Positions 12,101 to 24,130 of a stretch of DNA of 64,000 nucleotides are shown here, in pieces. The position numbers were made by a program, and so were the translations under genes. A model generated the notes under the pieces. The model made no database searches, was not told the DNA's origin, and saw nothing but the letters and a program-made list of their open reading frames with translations. This stretch comes from Opisthocomus hoazin (taxonomy: Eukaryota; Chordata; Aves; Opisthocomiformes; Opisthocomidae): NCBI RefSeq assembly GCF_030867145.1, contig NC_134422.1:12720531-12784530 (forward strand), read 5' to 3'. The stretch's first letter is position 1. Every line of letters starts with the position of its first letter.

Positions 12101-15100
12101 AATGGTGTGATCTTTTCTAAGGACTTCTAAACATTCTAATATTGAAGTAGATGGGAAGACTAGATCTGAGAAGGGATTGTTACAGAAGTCCTGTGATAGA
12201 ACTGGATTGTAACTACTTCTACGTGTGTCATTCACTGTTAGCTTCACAGCTTCTTGTACTTGCTCATGTCCTTGGGTGCTACTTCAAGCTACAAATGTTT
12301 GTTTGTTGGTTTTATTGGCTTCCATAGTTAGGGAAAGAAGTGAGGTTTCAAAGTACGGCTTGGTCTGTGACACGTAGGTTTAGATGAACTCACTAAGCTG
12401 CTATGCCTGATTTGACCAGAAGATGCAGCTCTGGAGTGCTTGTGAAGCACGTTGTTCCTTGGGAACAGCATCATCTGTGATCTGTTAACTTTTCCAGGTT
12501 AAGAACTAAATCTTGCTTATAAAGCAGACCTCAAACAGGATTAGGATCCTGTAGCAATGGAAAAATAGATTTGGTCTCTCCTTGGAAAATCTTTAAGTGA
12601 GTTTTGGATTTTGTTCTCTTATGATGATGTAAGGGAGATTAATTTATAAGTGAATTATCAGTTTCATGTGGAAAAAGGACAAGGTGCATTTGCTGCAAAA
12701 TGCAATTCAAGTGACTTGAAGTGTTATACGCAGCAGAATATAGATTAACAGCAGCTCTGCATTCCAGGATATCCCAAGATTTCTGTATAAATCTTTCTGG
12801 GTTTTGCAGTAACAGAAAGCTTTTTATGGGTAATACTCATGAGCATTTTTACACACAAATGTATGATCAGTCTCCTCCTATTAAAAAGTTTCTGAATGCC
12901 TGTATATTTTCTTGTTCCTTTTCTCATTTGTACGTGTATTTTGCCCAAGATGAATAGAGTGTACTACCCACACCTACTGACTTCCTTTTCCCTTTTTTCA
13001 AGAGTTGGAGGAAAAAAGAAAATGCAGGCCCCTGTGGTTGAGCGCTTTTTGTTCCCACGGTCCACTGAATTTGTGCTCAAGGTACTGATACAGCTGAGAA
13101 TTCCGTTAAAGGGCAGAGAAGGAGGGGTAGGGCTGCACAAAAATCAAGTTTACTCTCTCAAGAGTTTGTAGTACGGGTACGTGACCCCATATACTTCATC
13201 AGTGTTACTGCGTCTGAAACAAACCTCATAATTATGGGCCCGAATCTAATAAGTCTAATAATTAATTTAAAAATACATGCTTTTGAAGATTAACCTTCAA
13301 AATATGAAAGGAGTAAAAGCTGGTACAGTGACGTGTGTCTGAAATAAAAGCTCTAAGCGGTGTAAAGCACTGAAACATTATAATCTCGTGAGTGTAACAT
13401 TAAGAGGAACTATGTTGGATACAATAAGCAGAGAAAGGACCAAAGGACAGTGAAGCAGGTAGTTGTCAAGCTTACCTGAGGTGAGACAACCTAAACTTCT
13501 GTTTCTTCTCCTCCCAGCCTGTGTCCTTATGTTAGCTGTTTTGCTGCTGCTCAAAATCAGGACCCACTTTCTCACCTGTAGAGAGAGGAAAACAGTGCTT
13601 CTACTCAGAAGTAGTATGGACTAGGATCAGAATATAAAGTCTAAACCAGATATCAAGTCCTTTCTGCTTGCTGCACTAGGAAGCAATCATAGGACTGAAA
13701 TAGAAGCTGGTACCGTATGGGAATGGGAAGAGTTATGAGTTGTTCTCAGCATTTCAGGGATTTCTTGTACTGGTTTACCTTGCACAGAATGGGAGATGTT
13801 AAGCTATCTGATCGCCAGGCAGAGCTGTTCTTAAGCAATTAGAAAAATATGGAACATGATAAGAAGGGTTTTTTTATTGTTGTTACTAATGTTGCTTTTA
13901 AGCTCATTCTTGGAGTCTGTTCTCTAAAACGATGCAGTAAAGCAACCCGTGGGAATTGATTTCTTTGAGGTTTTCTTGGCTCTGGTGAGAAATTAGTAAT
14001 GCTTGAATTCATACTGAACTTTTTTCTTTCTTATAGGTGCAAACTGAAGATAGCGTCCTATTGTTTGTGGTGGCCTGGACAATCACTGAGATAATCCGTT
14101 ATTCTTTTTATACGTTTAGCTTGTTAAACCATCTCCCTTATCTCATCAAATGGGCCAGGTAGGTGGCATAATAGAAATCACAGCCTTAAAGCACTGGTTT
14201 GACAGGGATATTTATGTTGTAAAGTAGCTGCAGTACAAAAAATTAGATTCTCCCTTGAGCTAATTGTCCTGCTCATGCAAGTGATTTCTTAGCGTCTTTC
14301 CAGAAGATTTCTGGGTTTAAAAAATCTATATTGTAAGCTGAAAGAGTAGATGTCAGAACTCAGCCCCATTTACAAAAATGATTGTATTTGTCAGAAACTG
14401 ACATTTAACAGTAACCCTTGAATCCAAGGGTTGTACTTGAAACAACGTGTAAACTCATTGATTAATATCAACTATGTTTGGCCCTATTTTAATTAATATA
14501 ATAATCTCTACCAAAGAGTTCAGAAATCAAAGTAACAAAGGGGGGTGTGGAGGGGGAATAGTTTTAACGATAGCTTTTTAGATTCTCAAGGGTAATCTTT
14601 AAAAGATTCAAACAGATTGCTGATTTGAATACTTCTCTTGCAATAATGTTCATACATTGCCATGCTCTAATCAAATAAAAGCGAAGGGAAATACTGAGTT
14701 GAGAATTTAAAATTTTAATAGCCATAATAGCATTTCACAAATATTTCGTCAGTTTATCAAAATTTTTAATCCTTTCCATAAATGTTTTGTTCTAGGTACA
14801 CTTTGTTTATAGTGTTGTACCCAATGGGAGTCTCAGGCGAATTACTCACAATATATGCTGCGTTACCTTTCGTCAGGCAGTCTGGCTTGTATTCCATTAG
14901 TTTACCAAACAAGTACAATTTTTCTTTTGACTACTATACGTTCCTGATCTTGGTTATGATCTCTTACATTCCAAGTAAGTATGAGTTTTTTTAGGTTTTA
15001 TAATATTAAAAGCTGTAACAGGAAAAGCTATAATAATTGTGGGACTTACATACATATAACTAATTTTGCAAAATTAATTTTGAAAATCATCTAAAGAAAA

Positions 15101-17361
15101 AAGTCTGCATTAAAACTTCAGGGATTGCTCTCTACCAACACCTGCAAAACAGTAATACATATTTTTTCTCTTACATTTGGAATATAAAAATAGCTGTGGT
15201 ACTTCTGGCAAACGTTGACATCTTCATTTTTTTTATTTTTCCCTCCACTTCTAGGAGCAGAAAGTTCAAAACAGCTCCTTAAAATTCAGTTCTTTACCAG
15301 CAATAAGAACATTGCTTTTGCATTAGTGGGTAGGGAACCATTTCTATTGAGTTAACTTGGATTGACACAGTTTCTGGTTGATGCTTCTGTAGATGGAATG
15401 AAGATTTGTCTTTGTTGCTTTGAAATGGGGAATAGGAACATGGAAGCCTTTAGCAAATTTAAATGTGCAAATAAAGTCTAACATGCAGAATAATGTAGTG
15501 ATGATGTTGCTGCTGTTAGCTATCTCTGCAGCTGTCTTTATATGAACCTTGTTGTTTGTGCAGAATGATAAGCCATATTTAAATTTCGGTACTGTGGCTG
15601 TCTCTGTAACAAGCCCTTACACTTGCAGTGAACCATCTTGTAATTCTGACATCAAGGTTCATAAATTTTTCCAGGTGTTTTTCAAAAAAAAGTAAATAAA
15701 TAAACACTTTTCTTGCATGTTTCTTCTTGTTCTCCTCCTCCAAAAATGGTGATGTTACTAACTCCAAGCAGCCAGAATAATATCTTTTGGTTTAGTCAAA
15801 ATAACCACGAGTATTAATTACTACTCGTGCGGTAGCTAGATCACAGTTGACAGGCCATGTGGGAGGGAACCCCCATTGAACCCAAGTAACAATTTTAGCC
15901 TCTTTCTCCATGAAAATTGCTGTCTCCTAAATGAGGTGTTTTCTGTGATCTGTTATTATTTGCTGGATGTGTAACTTGAATGCAGTCTTTTTAAATTTTT
16001 TTAAAATTATTTCTGTGAATTGGTACATTAACTCTGAAAACCAACTGCTTGGACTCAAGCAGTCTTAGCTGCCTTTTCACATGAATCCTGTGGTATTCCT
16101 GAGATACAAGAAAAGCAGTGTTCATTGCAGGAATTGATTACACCACAGTTTGGTTGTTCATTCATAAAAGCTGACTATGCAGGAGTTACACCTTCTGAAC
16201 CCACTGAAAATTTTGGAAATTTTGGAATGTTAATATCACAAGCAAAGCAATCTTTGAAAACTGTTGTTAAAAATTGAGTTTTTATTTTCTTGATAGTTGC
16301 GTCTTGCCATTTACCTCGCTTTAAATCTCTAATTTACTACTTGTCTGTGAAAATTGACAGCTTACTAGAAACGATGTCATTAAATTCTTTGCATATAATG
16401 GATCCCTATTACTTAGACTTCTAATGGAGAAAACACGTGGCTCTGTATTCTGTTATGTCTCTGGACAGCTGTATTCAATCCTTAACACTGGTGGAGTGAA
16501 TCAGGATGGGGGGAAACAATCAGGAAATGAAATACAGGGTAAAGAAAGCCAAAAGAAAAAGTGTTGACCTGAAAAAAAATGTAATAGACAAATTAAGTAG
16601 ACTTTGGCCTGTGTTTATGACAAACACTTTGCATGTTTAACTGATATAATTTAGGCTGATCCTGACCTTGTTTAATTTTCATATGGTTCACAAAGGTTTA
16701 GTGTCTTATAGCAATGTTAGCGTTTGCTGTTTATGTATGTATATTTTCCATCCTCTGCTTTGTTGTTCTGCAAACATACTGCATAATGTAGTCATAGAGG
16801 TATGAGGAGAAAAAGCTTTGCATGAAGGATAAAGAGAGAAGAGATGAAAGAGGCACCAGTTTGTATAAAGTTCCTTAGATCCTGAAAAAGTGATGCTAGA
16901 ATTAGGAAATTAATCAAATCTGGCAATTTTACTCTTTTGGAAGTACTTTTTCCTCCCTGAAATGTATTTTCTTCCAATTGTGTTTGTGCAGTTCAGGAAA
17001 CTTTTGTCATCCTGCTTGTACATGCAGAGTTAAATAAGGCCTTTTGCATTTAATTAAAAATGTGATTGCTCTAGCAAAAAATAAATAGTATGTGAAGCCT
17101 AAGGTCAGTATCACTTACCCTCTTAAAGAATATAAGGCAATAGATGACTTGAGTGGAAAGCAGATAAGCGTGTTTTCTTTTAGTAGAGAATTGGTAACCT
17201 TGAGCATGTGACTGTGCATCTTACGCTGACATGTAAGCCTCACTTCATACTTTATGTACTTGTCTGTTTTCTCTTCAGTCTTTCCTCAGCTGTATTTTCA
17301 TATGCTACATCAAAGGCGAAAAGTACTCTCCCATGCTGAAGAACACAAGAAGTCGGAGTAA
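3023..17361 (+). CDS. HACD2: HACD2, very-long-chain 3-hydroxyacyl-CoA dehydratase 2 (exons 2-7 of 7; 5' partial)
   Basis: This is the third enzyme of the microsomal fatty-acid elongation cycle. It removes water from 3-hydroxyacyl-CoA to give trans-2-enoyl-CoA and is an ER multi-pass membrane protein of the HACD/PTPL (yeast Phs1) family. Six exons join in phase (3023-3140, 3503-3521, 8002-8090, 14037-14158, 14796-14974, 17279-17361) and all introns are GT-AG. The 202 residues read almost identically to mammalian HACD2 from its Trp53 to the end, so the total of 254 would match if exon 1 is the usual length. The catalytic pair is visible as Tyr and Glu seven residues apart in YPMGVSGE (Tyr176/Glu183 by human counting). 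The C-terminus is KKSE, a KKxx ER-retrieval signal. HACD2 is preferred over the paralogue HACD1 because of the close match and the adjacent ADCY5. Exon 1 with the promoter lies upstream of base 1. Confidence 0.97.
3503..3521 (+). CDS. HACD2: HACD2 exon 3 (19-nt microexon)
   Basis: AG at 3501-3502 follows a T-rich tract, and GTAAGC starts at 3522. The 19 nt encode ILHCAF plus the first base of a Gly codon completed at 8002-8003. Exon 2 (phase 0) and exon 4 (needs two bases) only join in frame through it. Human HACD2 has ILHCAI at this place, so the substitution is Ile to Phe. The preceding intron is only 362 bp. Confidence 0.93.
3522..8001 (+). other. HACD2 intron 3
   Basis: A 4.5-kb non-coding intron. 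It holds a short CT microsatellite near 3806-3820, a perfect 19-bp tandem duplication at 5509-5546, and a purine-rich stretch around 5880-6250 that creates a long but unsupported minus-strand open frame. No transposon of appreciable length was recognised. Confidence 0.85.
5509..5546. repeat. Perfect 19-bp tandem duplication
   Basis: The unit cttattttattataactgc occurs at 5509-5527 and again directly at 5528-5546 with no mismatch. Confidence 0.9.
8002..8090 (+). CDS. HACD2: HACD2 exon 4
   Basis: The acceptor AG is at 8000-8001 and the donor GTAAGT at 8091. Two bases finish the Gly codon, then 29 codons read [18 protein letters not shown] through WAVTHSVKE, ending in phase 0. The segment corresponds to a membrane span and the start of the following loop, and it differs from the human protein at only a few positions. 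Confidence 0.96.
8091..14036 (+). other. HACD2 intron 4
   Basis: The largest complete HACD2 intron in the window (5.9 kb). Apart from the CR1 3' fragment at 10738-10831 and a short TG run at 12082-12094, only unique-looking AT-rich sequence was seen. Confidence 0.85.
10738..10831 (+). mobile_element. LINE/CR1 3'-end fragment (plus orientation)
   Basis: The stretch has the typical avian CR1 3' tail: ggttggactagatgaccc, then tcccttccaacccctac, then tandem ATTCTGTG units. The element is a severely 5'-truncated insertion inside HACD2 intron 4. It is identical over about 68 bp to the reverse complement of the fragment at 26417. Confidence 0.92.
14037..14158 (+). CDS. HACD2: HACD2 exon 5
   Basis: The acceptor AG at 14035-14036 is preceded by a run of T and C, and the donor GTAGGT is at 14159. 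Forty codons read [14 protein letters not shown], then [13 protein letters not shown], then [12 protein letters not shown], plus the first two bases of an Arg codon. This is the highly conserved core next to the active site. Confidence 0.96.
14159..14795 (+). other. HACD2 intron 5
   Basis: A 637-bp AT-rich intron with GT-AG ends. No repeat or RNA gene was seen. Confidence 0.9.
14796..14974 (+). CDS. HACD2: HACD2 exon 6 (carries the catalytic Tyr/Glu)
   Basis: The acceptor AG is at 14794-14795 and the donor GTAAGT at 14975. The first base completes Arg. The next 59 codons include [18 protein letters not shown], with the Tyr and Glu spaced seven residues apart as in the yeast Phs1 active site, and end in SYIP with one base of the next codon. 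Confidence 0.96.
14975..17278 (+). other. HACD2 intron 6
   Basis: A 2.3-kb AT-rich intron with GT-AG ends and no recognised repeat or gene. Confidence 0.9.
17279..17361 (+). CDS. HACD2: HACD2 exon 7, coding part and stop
   Basis: The acceptor AG at 17277-17278 follows a T-rich tract. Two bases complete Ile, then 26 codons run from [14 protein letters not shown] to the terminal EHKKSE, and TAA occupies 17359-17361. The last four residues fit the KKxx COPI retrieval motif (human ends KKFE), which agrees with ER residence. Confidence 0.96.
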
Positions 17362-19043
17362 TTCCAACTCTTTTTCAGAACTTTTCAAACATCAAAATGC
17401 TGCAGATTTTCAATACCCAGCACGTTTATAAAGAATACACCAAGATAAAATAAGTCAGAGGTAAAAGACCAATAATTTAGCAAGAATAACCAATAAATCT
17501 AATTTCACTGAAATCCCACAATGTAAACATTGAAATAATTTTCAGCTTGCAGTGCTTCGGAAAACTTTTCAACTTTATATGGCTTGGCAGTTAGCCTTTG
17601 CCTTTTCCTTAAATGATGTGCTAAACGGTTTTCATTTATTACTAAATGTCTGAAGGTTGCAATATGAGTGATGCAGTTGTACACACTAAATGCTTGAATT
17701 GGGATTATATTACTGACACCTCTTTCTTTAAGTGCTTGACTGCATGCCAGAAATTGTATGCATTGCTGTGAAAGCAAACAGTATGCTCTGGAATACTTTA
17801 GGATTTTGTTAGAGACTCCAGTGGACAACGTAATCCAGGCAAAGTGTTTGAATTTAGAAAGGTAGGTTGTGTATTTAAAAGGTGATGGGAACAAGAGCAG
17901 GAAACCAATTATGGGAAATAAGGGGAGTGTAGCTCTTTAGGAATTTGAACAGTAGGGTGTCGGACCAGAGTGTGTTCTCTGAAGATCTTGCTTAAGCTGA
18001 TTACTCAAATGTTAATGTTAATTCAGAGGCTGTAATGCTTATCTGAAACATAAAACTCCTCTAAGTACTGCATCCCTGGGTAGTTTTTTACATATTAAAA
18101 AAAACCCCTAACTGTAATATTTCTAGTGATATCAGTAATGAATCTAAACAATATAAGGAGGCAGGTCACCCAGAAACAGGTGCACTTCTCCCTTTTTTTA
18201 CTTTAAATTATCATCTCTAATCAGTGTCCGCTATCTCAGTGGTAGTCATCTTTCAGGGTTGAGGTCTATTTAGTCAACTGTGGAATCATTTGAGGGCCTT
18301 GTTCCTCAACCTCACTTTTCTCAAGTGACTAATATGTATCACGCTGGCAGTTCCAGGCACTCAGCTTCTGAAATGTTGCAAAGTCATAAGCTCTTTCTTT
18401 GAAATCAGATTATCGCATGTGTTACATGCTGCTTTCTGCAGATTGGACAAGCCTTCCCTCATTTGTTCATTTGAAACAGCAGAACACCATAGAAAGTTAA
18501 ATCTTCCTAGGTGCTTTCTCTGGGCTCTCAGGCTAAGCCTTCCCTTGGGAAGGTACAACAGAAAATGAAAGAACTGAGAAAACCTTGCGGCAAGGCAGAA
18601 TGCTTTGTGAGCAGTGCCCTAAGTTACGAACAGACTGCTGACTGGGGGCAGCGGAGGGGAATGAAAGGGACAAGGGGAGCAGGGAAGTGAACAGATATCC
18701 AAGCAAAGGCAAAAGGAAGTGTAGGTTATGGTCTTTGTTAGGAATCGATAGTCGAGTATTGCTGTCTTCACCCAGTGAGAGCTACCAGGTAATAACACAA
18801 GGGCTTTCTGGCTTCCCTGTTGTGGCATCATCATTTAGTGCATAAATGAGGTGTGACCACGACTATACTATGCTTGTGCTGTGCCTGTCAGCACCTTCCC
18901 TGGACGTGGCCCGTATCTGTGTCCCAGTTACTTGTGCTTGATGCATCACCAGTAAGTACTAAGGGCACAGGCTCTCTCTGTTCTAGCACTTGGGGAGAGT
19001 GGATTTACATTTATTTTGGTTTATGTTTGTCAGAGCTATATTT

Positions 19044-19058
19044 AAAAAAAAAAAAAAA
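19044..19058. repeat. Poly-A run (15 A)
   Basis: A simple homopolymer inside the proposed HACD2 3' UTR. No retrocopy body was recognised upstream of it. Confidence 0.9.
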
Positions 19059-20860
19059 CCTTCATTTTTCAGTAATTTCCTTTGGCTCCAGCAAAAAGTC
19101 TGACTGAATTTTCCTAGTGCTCAGTAACATGGATAACATCTTTCCTATTCAACACAAACAGGACTTCTGTAAGCAGGGAGAGGGTAAGAGACAATAACGA
19201 TCTTTGCTTCTATTTTAAACCTTTTGGAGACAGTTACTGGCTGTAATCAAAAATGCTATGGCCATATACAACCTCAAAGTGTTTCTGTATTCAACGATGC
19301 TTATACTTGGTGTCAAAGGCGTTAGTGTTTCTGAAGGATGTCATCTAAAAGATCTGATTTCGTGATGTACTTAGGTTACTGGATGTTGTCGATGCTCAGC
19401 TCCTGAACTTTTCTTGATTGAACCAATAAAAGATTTGGTTTCAAATTTGTTTGTCCAGTTTGGAGGAAAAAAAAAAGGCTGTGTAATATTCCTATATGAA
19501 AAAAATTCATAGCTCTGATGAAAGATGTAGTACAGATCTGTATTAGATAGCATTGACACTTCGGAAAAGCAGAGAGAGCTGCCAGTATTGAGAAGGCTTG
19601 TGCAACTGTCTGTACTGAATAAGCTTTATTATGGAATATTTACTTCAATTGAAAATATTAATTTACCACACAAATGCAAATAAACTACAGCCTTTTAAAA
19701 GAAAATTGAGTTACTTTTCCTTTTAAAACAAAAACAAATTGCTTTGATAGTAAGAAATCTTATCAGCAAAGTTGATTTAAAAATTATATTCTGAAGTATG
19801 AACATGCAGTTAGAACATACAAGAATTCCAGCACTTCAGGTTGCAGTGCTTTTTCAAGTTTAGCTTCCATGGAAGTCATTGGAAGGTGATCTTGAGTAAG
19901 AACTGTAGTGCGATGCCCTAATACTGTCTGGGTTTTTCGCTAATACTGACTTAGGTCACACATACGGGTTTTTTCCTCCTCATAATACAAGAACAAATTT
20001 CCCCTCATGTTACTGAAATTGTGGTGTGGTTTATGCGAACTTTACAATAGAAGCTTTGATTAATACTCCTCCTCACAAATCTAGAGGATTTCTTCCTCCC
20101 CTCCCCCCGACTATTTACTTGGCTTGCATGTTTTCCATCAGCATCACCAAACTTCTGCAGCAGACGTGTTTTCTCCTTTGGCAGTCTGTGTTGCGTGCGC
20201 TGGTTCAGTCAACAGTACTTTATGTTCTACTATGCTGGCTTTGTCCAAGGTAGTTATTACCGTCTAAAAGACCAAGGTTCTTACCAGTGTATAGTTTACA
20301 ACTGGAATTCTAGAAATGTTCATATTGTAAATTACAGTAAGATGCAGGTTACAGTGCAGGTAAATTGTAATTTTTCACAATGTGATATTTCTATCAAAAG
20401 TGAGGTTTTTTATTTATCAGTAGAGAGGTTGGCATTTGTGTGGACCAATTGCAGTGTCATTTTAAAACCTATCTTTCAGCTTAAAATTTTCACGAGTATA
20501 CATCAAATCATACATTTTGATGTATATTTATGTCAGTGAAATTTGGGTGAAAACTATATAGTCATTTTTGTATTTTTTCTATGTTGTGAAGAATAAAATT
20601 GTAATTTTATAAGTCTGATTCACTAAGATTATTATAAGTTAAGTGTATTTTTTGTATATTTAGGAATCTGGTATTACGTGGAGCTCTGAAAGATTAAGCA
20701 TATACTTTTTATGCATGTTTGGAAGATATTTCTACTTGACAATGCAGTGAAATGGTTTGTATGCAAAAATACTAATCTGTGTTGTTGCCTTGTGAAATTG
20801 ATCCTGTGCTCTCTGCCTGGATTTGGCCTACTGATCAGTGATACTAATTGCTATAATCCA

Positions 20861-20866
20861 AATAAA
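20861..20866 (+). promoter_or_regulatory. Candidate HACD2 polyadenylation signal (AATAAA)
   Basis: A canonical hexamer with a GT-rich element 20-35 nt downstream, on the HACD2 strand and 3.5 kb past the stop codon. It is the most convincing of the early signals, though only on sequence context. Confidence 0.45.
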
Positions 20867-22935
20867 ATCAGTCTGAACAAAATATGTTGTATTGTTACTG
20901 TTTAAGGAACAAAAGCAGATACTTTATAAATGTGAATTAGGGCTGTAACAAGATTTTTGGCATACATAACTTTTGAGCTCAAACAAAAGAATTAAGCAAC
21001 TTAATACTGTTAGGAATGCTTTGCTTTTCACTTTTAAGAGGTATTCATAACAACGTGTTAACTGACTGCCTTAACATTCCAACTTACAACTTCCTGAAGG
21101 ATCCTCCATAGAAGGCGAGCTCTTTGCCTGTTATCTGTACTCTAGATGGTGATGGTTTTCTACAAAAAACAAATCGTTTAAGTATCGTATAGTGGAATGC
21201 TTAACTAATGCAACAGAATACCTCAGAGTTCATTTACTAAACATAATTTGTCTGCTACCACGGCAACATTGTTAGCATTTTTAACACTTCCCGAGAGAGA
21301 TTTAAATACTGTCTAGATGCCATTAATGCTCATAAGTAACAAGTTATAATCCTCTAACAGGAACCAAGTAGTAGTTGCAGAGCGAGTGCTATTACTCTAG
21401 ACATATGCTTGTCATAAGATTGCATAACTACAGTGATTTTTTTGTTTGATTACAGGAGGGATGAAATAACGCTGTATGCCCAGCATCAGCACATGTCCTA
21501 CACATGATAGCTGTGACTTAGCACTACTGTGTAATTAAAAACTTCTCTTTGAAATGTTATGCTGTGAAGAGTGGTGCTGAGCGCCATTTGTGCCTTAGAA
21601 TAACTATTACTGGTTATTTGTGTTTCCTCTTTTGCATTTTGAAAACAGTATGTGTGGAAACAATTTTAGTTACCTAGGATAACATTAAAAAGTCTGAAAA
21701 ACATAAGGATTCTGTGTTTTTAAACAAATTAATTTCAAAGTAGTATTTAAGGCTCATCTTAAAGCATTGGCAATTCTTGACATCAGACTTGAGGAGGGAT
21801 CTGTGCTGGTGTGCTGAGTGTAACATAAAAAGGTGTGATTGTGTGATTCAGTTTCATTTTGTATGGACTGAGCATTTCTAGAGCTGGGATTGATTGATTC
21901 AAGCCACCCTGGAACTTCCATTCAATATCAAGTGGCTTTTAAATTCTGCTTCCCATTTACTAAACAAATACTCTTCCTTACTTGTCAGAAGACTTCTAAT
22001 ACAGTAGTGAGAGAATTAATAAAGCTTCTTTGGTGGTTTCTGAAGGCTACCTTGAAGTAGTTGAAAATAAAAATGTGGATGGAAAACTTTAAAACTCTTT
22101 TTTAATACTGTTGGTCACCGATTTCCAGAATAATAATTTCCTTTACAGATGTGAAAGATCCTAAAGCCCTTTTTATATCTTAGCAAATTAGCTGGACATT
22201 AGTATTGTCAGAGGTGTGTTTTTCTTTGATGTGCTGACATTGATAATGGGCTAATGTTAGGGAAAGAGATGTTACTGTCAATATTCTATCTTAATTTTTG
22301 GAGTGTTTTAAGTACATGCATATTATTTCAACCTTCCACTATAAAAGCATAATTTAAAATATTTAGAAACACTTCCATGTCTAGTTATACTTGCACAAAT
22401 TCTGTGTTGTGACAGACTGCCTCTCTGTAGATTGAATTAATTCCATATAGTTTGTACATAGAAATCTTACACTGTCTAGTACTACATGAGGAAGTTATAA
22501 CTGGGAAATTCATTATTGGAAGTTTTTGCAGAGGCTTATTCATATGCATTGTGAACACTGAATTGCATTTTGTCCTGTCTTTTTGACTCCTGTTTCAGAC
22601 AGTCTGCACAATCTTCTGCAAACCACCTGTAGCTATCATTTAGGCACTGTTAAATATTATAGTCACCGTATATAAATATCACTTACAACAAGTGTACATT
22701 AAAAACTTTAATGCTGACATTTTCTAGTTTGAACACTTAAAGTCGCAGAATCATTTGCTGTGTAATCCACATTCAGCCTTTTGGGCAGTGCAGTCGGTTA
22801 GTCTCACTCTAAAATGTGAGTCATAATCTGAAGAATACATATATAGGCATTTCAGGTATCTTCTTTAAAACTAGTTTTAAGGTGATGTCAATTTAAAGGT
22901 CAGCCCATTGTTTCTTTTGCATCTAGCAAGCCTAC

Positions 22936-22955
22936 AAAAAAAAAAAAAAAAAAAA
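22936..22955. repeat. Poly-A run (20 A)
   Basis: An uninterrupted run of 20 A between cctac and cggttc. It could be the tail of a degraded retrocopy, but no parent sequence or target-site duplication was recognised. Confidence 0.9.
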
Positions 22956-23266
22956 CGGTTCTGGAGAGGACATAGGAAGTGGAGGGCCTTCCAGGCAGCC
23001 TAACACTAAGTTGCTTTTATGAAATCATTTTGCCTTTTAATTAAAGGTTTCTTCAGGTAAAATGCAACCTCTTCACTTACTGGATAAGAAAAAGATACTG
23101 AGTGCTGGTCTTTTGTACTAAATGACAGTCAATAAAAAGATGAGATGGAACAAGAGGAGAGGTATTGGACGATATACAGAGGTACCATTGTGCTTCCCAA
23201 AGAATATCTGGGATTTGACAAAACATGGAACTCCCTTCCTTTTTTCCTTTGGTATCCAGTAGTTGA

Positions 23267-23335
23267 TTTTTTGGGGGGGAGGGTTGTTGTTTGGTTTGGG
23301 GGTTTTTGGTGTTGGGTTTTTGGGGTTTTTTTTGT
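23267..23335 (+). repeat. G/T-rich tract
   Basis: The plus strand here is made almost only of G and T, with G runs at 23273-23279, 23281-23283, 23298-23302, 23314-23316 and 23322-23325. Some loops between runs exceed seven bases, so it is an imperfect G-quadruplex candidate. Confidence 0.8.
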
Positions 23336-24124
23336 AAGGCAGAGTAACAGCACTTAATGGAAATGCTGCAATGTTTTGTCTGGTGTGCTGATGACATGAA
23401 GTCCTTTTCATTCTCCATCAGGTGTTTACTGCATGATTATGGGGAACTGGATGCACTGGCTTAGGTGCTGTTTCAGTCTTCTGATCCTGTGTATAAACTA
23501 CTTCTGGGAAGGTTACTGAGTTGAGTATTAAATGTGTTTCCTTACTCAGCTTTTTGGTGCAATTCAAATGAAGTAAACAAAGCACTGAAGTTAACTGTTC
23601 TGAAGTTAGCAAACTGGAGCAGTGGAAAAAGCTTTCTTGCATCAGCAAGAAAAATGGATGTGAAATTGAGAGAAAGACATTGCTGGTTAGTTGACTAAGA
23701 CTGGAAATTAACAGTTAATTTTGTCAAAGCCCTACCAGAAAGAAACTGTGCAGTCTGAAGGTAACTGAATTATTCTTCAAGAAGTATTGTCAAATCAAAG
23801 GATATGTGGAAACCTGCTCTAGGCATACAGGTGTGTACAAACATGGGGCAGATGTAAGCATTCATGGGCTAGTGTGCTGCAGGTTCCTGGTGATATGTGA
23901 CTGCAGGCCATTGCTTGCCAGATTTTGAAGAAATAAATTGCTGGTGGAAAGATATAAAACTACTACGTACCACTGGTGTTCAAAGTCTTATGACTCAGTT
24001 ACATGTGTTAAACATACTTGTTTGCGTAAATTGGAGTCCTATTATATGAATTATTAAGAATAAATGCACTGCACAATGCATTGTTACCTGCCCATTGAAG
24101 TTGTGTAATTCAGAATAACTTTTC

Positions 24125-24130
24125 AATAAA
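24125..24130 (+). promoter_or_regulatory. Alternative distal polyadenylation signal (AATAAA)
   Basis: The hexamer is followed directly by gtctggttttgtatatttttgttc-like GT/T-rich sequence, and another AATAAA lies about 65 nt upstream (24059). If HACD2 uses it, the 3' UTR would be about 6.8 kb. Confidence 0.35.

Larger units (their letters stand above)
17362..20890 (+). other. HACD2: HACD2 3' UTR (probable extent)
   Basis: The sequence after the stop is AT-rich and has no coding signal. A weak early AATAAA occurs at 17492 and others at 19679 and 20592. The best context is AATAAA at 20861, followed by about 20 nt and then a GT-rich stretch (tatgttgtattgttac). The end is inferred; a longer form ending near 24.1 kb is also possible. 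Confidence 0.55.
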
